Shown here: positions 7,159 to 13,314 of the stretch, one piece after another
How the letters are laid out: each line of letters opens with the position of its first letter
Position numbering within the stretch: the stretch's first letter is position 1
Assembly (NCBI GenBank): GCA_964478455.1
Contig: CAYZJD010000053.1
Span: 1-16,929 of the forward strand
Direction: 5' to 3'
Source of the DNA: CAYZJD01 sp964478455
Lineage (GTDB): Bacteria; Acidobacteriota; Terriglobia; Bryobacterales; Bryobacteraceae
DNA length: 16,929 nt
Position numbers and translations under genes: made by a program
The notes under the pieces: model-generated
What the model was told of the DNA's origin: nothing
The model's input: the letters and a program-made list of their open reading frames with translations, nothing else
The model's database searches: none

Positions 7159-8480
7159 TGAACCAGGACGAGCCCATCCGGCTGGAGCGGTACTTCGCGG
7201 CGGTCGATGAGATCGACCCGCTGCGCCGGACCGGCGAGGTGACCCAGCTCGTCGGGCTGCTGGTGGAGTCGCGCGGGCCGGCGGCGGCAGTCGGCGATTT
7301 TCTCGAAATCCTGTCGGCGGCGGGGCGGCGGATTCGCGCCCAGGTCATCGGCTTCCGGGACGGGCGGGTGCTGTCGATGCCGCTCGAGGAAACGGGCGGG
7401 CTGAAGCTGGGCGATATGGTGGTGGCGCGCAGCGAACAATCCCGCGTGAAGGCGGGGCCAGCTTTGCTTGGCAGAGTACTCGACGGCTTCGGACGGCCGA
7501 TGGATGGCGGGACCGACATCGAGGCCGAAGCCTGGTACGAGCTGTACAAAGCGCCTCCGGGTCCGCTCGAGCGGGAACACATCACCGAGCCGCTGGCCAC
7601 CGGCATTCGCGCCATCGATAGCCTGATTCCGTGCGGCAAGGGCCAGCGGGTCGGCATTTTCGGCGGTAGCGGCGTCGGCAAGAGCACGCTGCTCGGGGCG
7701 ATGGCGCGGCACAGCTCTTGCGACGTGAGCGTCGTCGCGCTCATCGGCGAGCGCAACCGTGAAGTGCGTGCGTTTCTCGAACAGGAGCTGGGCGAGGAAG
7801 GCAGGAAGCGCTCGGTGGTCGTGGCTGCGACCTCCGACCGCCCGGCGCCGCTGCGCGTGCGGGCCTGCTTTGTCGCGCTGGCCGTCGCCGAATACTTCCG
7901 TGACCGGGGGGCTGATGTGCTGCTGGTCATGGACTCGGTGACGCGCCTGGCGATGGCACAACGCGAAATCGGGCTGGCCGCGGGCGAGCCTCCCAGCCAG
8001 AAAGGCTACACCCCATCGGTCTTTCACTTGCTCCCGAAAGTGTTTGAGCGCGCCGGCAATTTTCGACGCGGCTCGATCACCGGTTTTTTCACGGTGCTGG
8101 TCGAGGGAGACGATTTGACCGAGCCGGTCTCGGACGCCGTGCGCGCCATTCTGGACGGCCACATTGTCCTCTCGCGGCAGCTCGGCGCCGCCGGCCATTA
8201 CCCGGCCATCGACGTTCTTCAGTCAGTCAGCCGCCTGGGCCCGCATGTAGCCGGCGTTGAAGACCAGCACGCCCGCAAGGTTCGTGAGGCGCTCGCCGCA
8301 CACCGGCAGGCGGAGGACCTCATCCAGCTTGGGGCCTATGTCGCCGGCTCCAATCCGCGGGTGGATTCTGTGCTCCGCGCGCAAACCGAGTTGGCCGGCT
8401 TCTTGCGCCAGGATGCTTCCATCAAGTCCCCGCTCGAAGAGACGCGCGCCCGCCTGGCGGCGCTGGCGTCGCTGCTTTAG
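7155..8480 (+). CDS. fliI: Flagellum-specific export ATPase
   Basis: FliI is the hexameric ATPase of the flagellar type III secretion system. The 441-residue length is standard. The Walker A motif GGSGVGKST is at about residues 170-178, and the Walker B motif VLLVMDS is at about 255-261. The family stretch LAMAQREIGLAAGEPPSQKGYTPSVF follows, then RGSITGFFTVLVEGDD and DGHIVLSRQLGAAGHYPAIDVLQSVSR. The start overlaps the fliH stop. ATG codons at 7155 and 7158 are both possible. A short spacer with a palindrome separates it from fliJ. Confidence 0.99.
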   Translation: MMNQDEPIRLERYFAAVDEIDPLRRTGEVTQLVGLLVESRGPAAAVGDFLEILSAAGRRIRAQVIGFRDGRVLSMPLEETGGLKLGDMVVARSEQSRVKAGPALLGRVLDGFGRPMDGGTDIEAEAWYELYKAPPGPLEREHITEPLATGIRAIDSLIPCGKGQRVGIFGGSGVGKSTLLGAMARHSSCDVSVVALIGERNREVRAFLEQELGEEGRKRSVVVAATSDRPAPLRVRACFVALAVAEYFRDRGADVLLVMDSVTRLAMAQREIGLAAGEPPSQKGYTPSVFHLLPKVFERAGNFRRGSITGFFTVLVEGDDLTEPVSDAVRAILDGHIVLSRQLGAAGHYPAIDVLQSVSRLGPHVAGVEDQHARKVREALAAHRQAEDLIQLGAYVAGSNPRVDSVLRAQTELAGFLRQDASIKSPLEETRARLAALASLL

Positions 8481-8517
8481 CGGCCCGTGGCGAAACCTTT
8501 GCCGGCGCAGTTCGTGA

Positions 8518-8536
8518 CGCAGGTCGCTGACCTGCG
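8518..8536. repeat. Palindrome between fliI and fliJ
   Basis: A perfect 8-bp stem CGCAGGTC/GACCTGCG closes on the 3-nt loop GCT inside the 95-bp gap between fliI and fliJ. It has no following T-run. The outer core CGCAGG...CCTGCG is the same as in the hairpin at 5481-5500, which suggests one repeat family rather than a local accident. Confidence 0.6.
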
Positions 8537-8575
8537 CACGGCCTATTCATCATCCTGCTAGCGGGGCCGGACGCA

Positions 8576-9019
8576 ATGCAATCCTTTCGATTCCGGCTGG
8601 AGAGAGTGCTGGCGTGGAGGAAGACACAACTCGAGATCGAGGAGTCCCGGCTGAAGCAGCTCACCGCGGAACTGGCGCAACTGGAACGCGCTCGCGAGGA
8701 TCTGGAGCTTGCGCGCGCGGCCGCGCGCAAGACGCTGGACCTTTGCGCGACTGTGGACGGAAGCGAACTCGAGACCCTGGCTCGCCATCTTCGCTGCCTT
8801 AGGGAGGCTGAACGCACACTCGCCGCCCGCCGCCAGCAACAAGCGTGCCGCATCGCCGGACAACAGGAGGTTGTTGTGGAGGCAAGGCGCCGGCTGCGGC
8901 TGCTGGAACGCCTGCGTGCGAGACGCTACAACGAATGGAGGGCGGAAGCGGACCGGGAGATGGAGGCGTTTTCGACGGAGATGTTCCTGGCGCGTTGGAA
9001 CCGCGACAGCGGGTCCTGA
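8576..9019 (+). CDS. fliJ: Flagellar export chaperone / ATPase central stalk
   Basis: FliJ is a small coiled-coil protein that inserts in the FliI ring and promotes export. The 147 residues are almost entirely helical and charged, with heptad spacing throughout (RLERVLAWRKTQLEIEESRL, LTAELAQLERAREDLELARA) and a C-terminal helix containing RRYNEWRAEADREMEAF. The start FRFRLERVLAWRK is typical of FliJ. It directly follows fliI after the palindromic spacer. No strong ribosome site precedes the ATG. The identification rests on size, position and the N-terminal motif, which agree. Confidence 0.9.
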   Translation: MQSFRFRLERVLAWRKTQLEIEESRLKQLTAELAQLERAREDLELARAAARKTLDLCATVDGSELETLARHLRCLREAERTLAARRQQQACRIAGQQEVVVEARRRLRLLERLRARRYNEWRAEADREMEAFSTEMFLARWNRDSGS

Positions 9020-9064
9020 ACGGGGCGTTCCCCGCGCACCTCGGACGCGGCCCGGGCGGAAAAC

Positions 9065-9091
9065 TCAAACCTCTCCGCGCCCGGCCGATAA
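9065..9091 (+). promoter_or_regulatory. Candidate sigma-28 (FliA) promoter
   Basis: TCAAACCT at 9065-9072 and a perfect GCCGATAA at 9084-9091 are separated by 11 nt, the spacing of the TAAAGTTT-N11-GCCGATAA consensus. It is one of three sites in the window sharing TCAAA-N14-GCCGATRA. Transcription would start near 9098, directly at the GTG of the following gene. It lies in the 80-bp gap after fliJ. Confidence 0.7.
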
Positions 9092-9099
9092 GCTGCCTG

Positions 9100-9486
9100 G
9101 TGAGCGAGTTCCTCGCAAACGCGGAGCGGCTTCTGGAATCGGCCACCGCGGCGGCACGGACAGGATGTCCCCCGAGCGACATGGTCGTTCTGATCGGGAA
9201 CTCCGGCGCGATCGAGATGATTGCCGGTTCGGACTGGCCGCTCGAGTCGCTGCGGCTGGAACGGGGCGCGCGGATGGCGTTTCGCGTGCGACCGCAGCGC
9301 CGCAAGGTGCGTGTGGAAGGGTGCGGCAGCGAGGAGAGTTGCCTGCTCGAAAGGGAGACCGTGACACCCGCGGGCCCGCTCCGGCAGGCCGCCTATTCCC
9401 TCCGACCGGCGGGCGGGGAACTCGTCGCTTGGCCGGCGGCTGGCTTTCGCCGTGCTTCCAGTCTGTCCAGGATCTGGTGGACATAG
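9100..9486 (+). CDS. Unknown protein downstream of fliJ
   Basis: I do not recognise this 128-residue protein. From the GTG at 9100 it reads VSEFLANAERLLESATAAAR, a likely amphipathic helix. Then follows a compact region MVVLIGNSGAIEMIAGSDWP with a predicted beta-turn-helix character, a basic middle (FRVRPQRRKVRVEG) and three Cys. It has no signal peptide or transmembrane segment. A sigma-28-type promoter ends 8 nt before the GTG, pointing to a late flagellar role and possibly a leaderless message. An ATG at 9181 is an alternative start. The last ~31 codons overlap the 3' end of the transglycosylase gene on the other strand, so the C-terminus may be poorly conserved. Confidence 0.6.
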   Translation: MSEFLANAERLLESATAAARTGCPPSDMVVLIGNSGAIEMIAGSDWPLESLRLERGARMAFRVRPQRRKVRVEGCGSEESCLLERETVTPAGPLRQAAYSLRPAGGELVAWPAAGFRRASSLSRIWWT

Positions 9487-10127
9487 TTCACCGTTTCCGG
9501 GATCGAAGGTACGCCGCCGGCCTCTTCCACCCGTGATGGGCCGGCGTTGTAAGCCCCGAGCGCGAGAGTGAGATCGCCATCGAAGCGAACCAGCAATTGC
9601 TTCAGGAACCTTGCGCCGGCATCGACGTTCTGCCTGGGATCGAACGGGTCCTGCACCCCGAGCAGCGCGGCCGTTTCCGGCATCAGCTGCATCATGCCGA
9701 GCGCGCCTTTGCGGGAGACCGCGCAGGGTAGATAGCGCGACTCGGTCTCGATCAGGGCGCGCAGCAACTCTGCCTCGAGGCCTTCCCTCCGCGCAGCCTC
9801 CTCGACCAGCGGCCCGGCCTGAGCTTCCGCCAGTGGCTCGCAGCGGGCTGGCGAGAGTTCCTCCGGCAGCGGTTCCGGCATATCGCCGGCGGCGCTCGGG
9901 GTGAGGCCGGCCTCGCTAGTTCTCGCATTGCGCGCTTGCCGCTCGCAAGTCTCGCGTTGCCGCTCGATGGACGCTTCCATAACAGCGGCGGTTCCGGTGA
10001 CCGCCTCGGCTGCCTCGCGTTGCTTCGCGACAGACCGTTCCATGGCGAGACGGGAATCGGTCGTGGGTGCGGCCGGCNNNNNNNNNNGTGCGGCCGGCTC
10101 GCCGGCCGAGGCGGGAGCGGCGATCAA
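9393..10127 (-). CDS. Flagellum-associated lytic transglycosylase (SLT domain)
   Basis: This enzyme cleaves the MurNAc-GlcNAc bond of peptidoglycan, here presumably to open the wall for the flagellar rod. The SLT domain fills the C-terminal ~130 residues: ALIETESRY with the catalytic Glu of the ES pair (about residue 129), GALGMMQLMPETA, ALGAYNAGPSRV and PETVNYVHQIL, all diagnostic. The N-terminal third is helical with a repeated ME-S-QRE motif. The only open start is a TTG at 10127, which leaves the protein without a signal peptide. A normal-looking signal sequence lies directly upstream but is cut by an amber codon (separate entry). The frame also crosses the 10-N gap, where four residues are unknown. 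The neighbouring FlgJ lacks a hydrolase domain, so this protein may supply it. Confidence 0.88.
   Translation of the reverse strand: MIAAPASAGEPAAXXXXPAAPTTDSRLAMERSVAKQREAAEAVTGTAAVMEASIERQRETCERQARNARTSEAGLTPSAAGDMPEPLPEELSPARCEPLAEAQAGPLVEEAARREGLEAELLRALIETESRYLPCAVSRKGALGMMQLMPETAALLGVQDPFDPRQNVDAGARFLKQLLVRFDGDLTLALGAYNAGPSRVEEAGGVPSIPETVNYVHQILDRLEARRKPAAGQATSSPPAGRRE
10067..10098. other. Scaffold gap flanked by identical 11-bp ends
   Basis: Ten N occupy 10078-10087. The 11 bases before them (10067-10077) and after them (10088-10098) are the same, GTGCGGCCGGC. Two contigs that overlap by 11 bp have probably been joined by a nominal gap. Collapsing the gap and one copy removes 21 nt, which keeps the transglycosylase frame open and gives ...GEPAAPTTDS. 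Confidence 0.85.
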
Positions 10128-10163
10128 CTACACACAGATCGCCGATGTGCGCAGCCGCTTCAT
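10128..10163 (-). pseudogene. 5' end of transglycosylase gene: signal peptide cut by amber codon
   Basis: In the same frame, immediately upstream of the TTG, the - strand reads ATG (10163-10161) then KRLRTSAICV, TAG (10130-10128), then LIAAPASAGEP. Read through, this is a model Sec signal peptide with a KRLR n-region, a hydrophobic core and an APASA cleavage site. A GAGG ribosome site (10176-10173) lies 9 nt before the ATG. A TGG-to-TAG change would explain it. The stop lies 40 bp from a contig edge at the N gap, so a consensus error is a strong alternative to a true mutation. Confidence 0.7.
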
Positions 10164-10178
10164 CGTCGCTCGCCTCGC

Positions 10179-10205
10179 TCAAACTCCGGCACACCGTGCC
10201 GATGA
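10179..10205 (+). promoter_or_regulatory. Candidate sigma-28 promoter of flaG-fliS
   Basis: TCAAACTC at 10179-10186, an 11-nt spacer and GCCGATGA at 10198-10205 match the sigma-28 architecture with one change in the -10 element. The predicted start near 10212 gives flaG a leader of about 59 nt. Filament genes of this kind are classic sigma-28 targets. The site lies in the divergent gap between the transglycosylase gene and flaG. Confidence 0.7.
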
Positions 10206-10270
10206 GAAGAGACGAGGGACGCTCTCAGCCGGCTGGCGCGGCCGGCGTCACGCCCCTCGGGGAGCGGCAT

Positions 10271-10555
10271 ATGGAAATCGCACCAGTGCAACGGGCTGGA
10301 CCAGCCCTGGCGGGGGCGCCGCAGCCGATCGCCACCGATGAGCTGGTGGAGATCCGGGAGCTGATTCAGGCAGTGAAGGCCCTCAACTCGGCGGAGTTGT
10401 TCGGCCAGAACAGCGAACTGACCTTTCTGTTGGACCGCGAAACCCACCGGCCGATTATCCGGCTGGTGGACCGCAAGACCAAAGATGTCATCCGCCAGAT
10501 CCCTCCCGAATACCTGTTGAACATGGCGGAAGTCATTGGTCGTCAGGAAGAGTGA
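10271..10555 (+). CDS. flaG: FlaG family flagellar protein
   Basis: FlaG proteins are small proteins encoded next to fliD/fliS, and in some species they affect filament length. The 94-residue product has a helical N-terminal half (ELVEIRELIQAVKALNSAEL) and the conserved FlaG core ELTFLLDRETHRPIIRLVDRKTKDVIRQIPPEYLLNMAEVI, in which VIRQIPPE is diagnostic. The ATG at 10271 was chosen because GGAG (10261-10264) lies 6 nt upstream. A longer upstream reading frame crosses the N gap and is not supported. A sigma-28-type promoter lies ~66 nt upstream of the ATG, and fliS follows 60 nt downstream. Confidence 0.92.
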   Translation: MEIAPVQRAGPALAGAPQPIATDELVEIRELIQAVKALNSAELFGQNSELTFLLDRETHRPIIRLVDRKTKDVIRQIPPEYLLNMAEVIGRQEE

Positions 10556-10615
10556 GCGCCGGCGGCGCCGGCACAAAACGGCGATCGCGCCGATAAGGCT
10601 CTTGGAGGACGCGCG

Positions 10616-11095
10616 ATGCCGGCCAACGCTCGAGACGCTTACCTGGAAAGCAGGATCCTGTCGGCCGATCCGATCGAACTCATCCGGATCCTCTACCGGA
10701 TTGCGATCGACCGGCTGACCGAGGCGCGGCGGCGCCTCGCTCAGGGTGACATCCTCGCGCGATCGCAAGCAATCAGTCAAGCCTCGGAGGCTCTTGGTGA
10801 ACTGGCCGGCTCGCTGAATCACGAAGCGGGAGGCGCATTCAGCCGCCGCCTGGCGGCGTTGTACGAATACATGCAGTGGCGTCTGGTCGAGGCCAATGCC
10901 AGGCAGAGCGAGGAACCGCTGAAGGAAGTGACGGCCCTGCTGGCGACGCTGCTCGAAGCCTGGCAGAATGTCACGCCCGCACCCCCGCCGGTGGAGTCTG
11001 ATCTGACTACCGGCGATTTGCTCCAACTGGCCGCGCACACGGGCACACAGCCGGAACTCGCCGCCGAGTACGCGCCTCAGAGTTGGTGCGGGTGA
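10616..11095 (+). CDS. fliS: Flagellin export chaperone
   Basis: FliS binds the C-terminus of flagellin in the cytoplasm and prevents early polymerisation. The N-terminal 110 residues fit the FliS four-helix bundle: AYLESRILSADPIELIRILYRIAIDRL, followed by a helix with ISQASEALGELAGSLNHEAGG and LAALYEYMQWRLVEANARQS, all typical. At 159 residues it is longer than the usual ~125-135, with an extra C-terminal tail ending in SWCG. GGAGG at 10604-10608 lies 7 nt before the ATG, the strongest ribosome site in the window. It is likely co-transcribed with flaG. Its stop lies 11 nt from the convergent flgJ stop, with no visible terminator between. Confidence 0.93.
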   Translation: MPANARDAYLESRILSADPIELIRILYRIAIDRLTEARRRLAQGDILARSQAISQASEALGELAGSLNHEAGGAFSRRLAALYEYMQWRLVEANARQSEEPLKEVTALLATLLEAWQNVTPAPPPVESDLTTGDLLQLAAHTGTQPELAAEYAPQSWCG

Positions 11096-11106
11096 ACGCA
11101 CCTTCA

Positions 11107-11445
11107 TTACTTTCCTTTGTCCGGGGCATCGCTCCGCTCGAGCCCAGACACGATCAGGCGCGCCAGACCGAGGCCTCCCTGCGCCGCCAGCGAATGAGCG
11201 AACTGCTCTTCGGCGAGTTCCATCGCTGAGGATGCCGAGGGATCCTCGCCCCCTCCCAGCCATCCGGCGCCGCCCTGCTCCCGCACCGATTTGAGAAGCT
11301 GTGCGATGAGCAGCGCCTCGAACTGCCGTGCCGCTTCATCGAGGCGCACGTTGTTGTCGGCCTGCCGACCCGATGGAGCCGTCCTGGACGAGAGAGTTCC
11401 GGCCCGCACGGACGTCCCATCTAGCGACGAAATGTTCGGCGGCAC
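11107..11445 (-). CDS. flgJ: Single-domain FlgJ, rod-binding protein
   Basis: FlgJ caps the growing rod. In enteric bacteria it also carries a C-terminal muramidase domain. This 112-residue protein has only the rod-binding domain: LDEAARQFEALLIAQLLKSVRE (the conserved FEALLxxQLLK motif), then MELAEEQFAHSLAAQGGLGLARLI. The GTG start at 11445 is supported by GAGGTGAT seven nt upstream and by a one-base overlap with the flgI stop. It is the last gene of the flgF-flgJ operon. The missing hydrolase function could be provided by the transglycosylase encoded at 9393-10127. Confidence 0.9.
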   Translation of the reverse strand: MPPNISSLDGTSVRAGTLSSRTAPSGRQADNNVRLDEAARQFEALLIAQLLKSVREQGGAGWLGGGEDPSASSAMELAEEQFAHSLAAQGGLGLARLIVSGLERSDAPDKGK

Positions 11446-12602
11446 TAAATCACCTCGAGCTCGGCTTCGAGCGCTCCGGCGCTGCGGAGGTTCTGGAGAA
11501 TGGCGATGATGTCGCGCGGCGTGGAACCCACCGAGGTGAGAGCGCGCACCAACTCCTCAACGGTCGCCCCCTCCTTCAGCACCAGGTTCCGCGCCTTGTC
11601 TGCTTTGATCCCGACCCCCACTTGCGGGACAACCTCCGTTGTTCCCGAGGAGAGCGCCTCGGGCTGCGACACCGCCCAGCTCGTCTGGATCTCAACCGTG
11701 AGGTTGCCGTGAAGAATGGCGACGGGCGAGACCCGCGCCTCTTTGCCCAAAACGATGGTGCCGGTGCGCTCGTTGATGACCACTCGCGCCGGACGGTCCG
11801 CTTCCACCACCAGGCGCTCCAGCTCGGCGATGAATTCGATCGCCCGCGCCGAGTACGCTTCGGGAATCCGCACGCTGATGACCGCGGAGTTTTCGGCCCT
11901 GGCGAGCGGCGTTCCTTGAGGCGCAAACTTCCTGTTCACCGTTTCCGCAATGCGTGCGGCGGTGCTGAAGTCAGCCTGCCGAAGCTGGAGCCGAATCGAG
12001 GAACCGGGCGCGGCCGAGGGCGCCGGCCGCTCGATGATGGCGCCGCCGGGCACGCGTCCCACCGTGGGATGGTTGACCGTTTGACTGTTGCCCGTCCGCC
12101 CGGCGACAAAACCGCCGGTGACCACCGGGCCCTGCGCCACCGCGTACACCAGGCCGTCGGCGCCGCGCAGGCTGGTCATCACCAGCAGGCCCCCTTGCAG
12201 ATTCGATGCATCGCCAATCGCCGCCGCCGTGACGTCGACCTTCATGCCCGGCTGCGCAAACGGCGGCAACGTCGCCGTGACCATCACCGCCGCGGTGTTG
12301 TTCACGCGAATCGCCTCGGGCTTCACCGAGACGCCCATGCGCTCGAGCAGATTCGTCAGGCTCTGGGCGGAGAAAACGGTCTGACGCCGATCGCCGGTGC
12401 CGGCCAGGCCGACGACCAAGCCGTAACCGATGAGCTGGTTGTCGCGCATGCCCTCCAGGGCGACGAGTTCCTTGAGGCGTGTCCCGCTCGGCAGACCCGC
12501 ACCAGACGGGCGTTCGGCTATGCACGCCGGCGCCAGGAAGGCTGCGAGCAAGCAGGCTGCCATGCGCTTGGGAAGGCCAGCCGGTCTTGGTGTTCGCGCC
12601 AT
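11445..12602 (-). CDS. flgI: Flagellar P-ring protein
   Basis: FlgI forms the P ring in the peptidoglycan layer. From the ATG at 12602 it has 385 residues, the normal length. A signal peptide covers about residues 1-30 (PKRMAACLLAAFLAPACIA). The mature protein opens with the FlgI signature ALEGMRDNQLIGYGLVVGLAGTGD, followed by LTNLLERMGV, NTAAVMVTATLPPFAQPG and DVTAAAIGDASNLQGGLLVMTSLRGADG. It ends with GATVEELVRALTSVGSTPRDIIAILQNLRSAGAL, also typical. The reading frame is open further upstream to 12674, but that would overlap flgH and spoil the signal peptide. It starts 13 nt after the flgH stop. Confidence 0.97.
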   Translation of the reverse strand: MARTPRPAGLPKRMAACLLAAFLAPACIAERPSGAGLPSGTRLKELVALEGMRDNQLIGYGLVVGLAGTGDRRQTVFSAQSLTNLLERMGVSVKPEAIRVNNTAAVMVTATLPPFAQPGMKVDVTAAAIGDASNLQGGLLVMTSLRGADGLVYAVAQGPVVTGGFVAGRTGNSQTVNHPTVGRVPGGAIIERPAPSAAPGSSIRLQLRQADFSTAARIAETVNRKFAPQGTPLARAENSAVISVRIPEAYSARAIEFIAELERLVVEADRPARVVINERTGTIVLGKEARVSPVAILHGNLTVEIQTSWAVSQPEALSSGTTEVVPQVGVGIKADKARNLVLKEGATVEELVRALTSVGSTPRDIIAILQNLRSAGALEAELEVI

Positions 12603-12615
12603 TTCCCGCACTCTC

Positions 12616-13314
12616 TTAGAACGGCAACAACCCCAGCAGCAAACGATATAGGAAGAACGGCCGGCGCACGGCATCGCTGACGACCCCCTTGCCGCTGATC
12701 CATACCTGGAGGAACGCGATCCGGTCGCTTCGCACCACGTTGCCGGGACTTAAGTCGATCGGCCGGATGACGCCGCGCACTTTCACCGTCTGCCGCTCGG
12801 AATTCACCTGGATGTCCTTGGCCGCTTCGAGAACGAGATTCCCGTTCGGAAGAACGTGCGTCACCCGCGCCGAGAGCGTCGTCGTCAGGACGGTTTCCCG
12901 GCTCGTCGTTCCCTCGCCGTTCAACTGCGACTCGCCCCCGGCATCAGCTAGGTTGGCCAGCGGCCCGGCTGCGCGCGTGAGCCCGCCCAGGGCCGCAATA
13001 GAATGTTTCGCGCTCGCCGAGCGGGACGACTTCGTCGCGCCCCTGGCCAGGGCCGAGGCGCGCTCGGCCACGAGGATCGTGACCACGTCGTCCACCCGCG
13101 CAGCACGCACGTCACGAGCGCCGTCGGCCAAGTGCGATCCGGGGATCCAGGTCGACCCCGGCGCGGCGACCTCGGCGGAACCGGCGCGCGCGAGAGCCTC
13201 CTGGATATAGCGGTCGAGCGGGCTCTCTCCTCCCGCATCGCTCTTCTTTGCCTTGCCGGCATCGGCTGCGCCGCCCAGCGTTACAACCGCCATGACAAAG
13301 GCAAGCCATCTCAT
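12616..13314 (-). CDS. flgH: Flagellar L-ring protein, without lipobox
   Basis: FlgH forms the L ring at the outer membrane. From the ATG at 13314, which overlaps the flgA stop as ATGA, it has 232 residues. There is a short hydrophobic signal (MRWLAFVMAVVTLGGAADA). The core shows DVRAARVDDVVTILVAERASA, LTTTLSARVTHVLPNGNLVLEAAKDIQVNSERQTVKVRGVIRPIDLSPGN and the end RRPFFLYRLLLGLLPF, which fit the FlgH family. Canonical FlgH is a lipoprotein, but this protein contains no cysteine at all and so cannot be lipidated. The frame extends to 13383, but that start lies inside flgA. Confidence 0.95.
   Translation of the reverse strand: MRWLAFVMAVVTLGGAADAGKAKKSDAGGESPLDRYIQEALARAGSAEVAAPGSTWIPGSHLADGARDVRAARVDDVVTILVAERASALARGATKSSRSASAKHSIAALGGLTRAAGPLANLADAGGESQLNGEGTTSRETVLTTTLSARVTHVLPNGNLVLEAAKDIQVNSERQTVKVRGVIRPIDLSPGNVVRSDRIAFLQVWISGKGVVSDAVRRPFFLYRLLLGLLPF

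Noticed and set aside
6116..7930. A 604-codon open frame on the - strand
   Set aside because: It is antisense to fliG, fliH and fliI, with low-complexity Ser/Pro/Arg composition; the sense genes are unmistakable.
10117..10150. TCAA and GCCGATG near 10141 considered as a fourth sigma-28 site
   Set aside because: The spacing is two bases shorter than in the other three sites, and it lies within the transglycosylase signal-peptide region.
10589..10596. A perfect GCCGATAA sigma-28 -10 motif just before fliS
   Set aside because: No TCAAA or TAAA lies at the right distance; the nearest A-run is about 5 bp too close, and a start would fall in the fliS ribosome site. fliS can be served by the flaG promoter.
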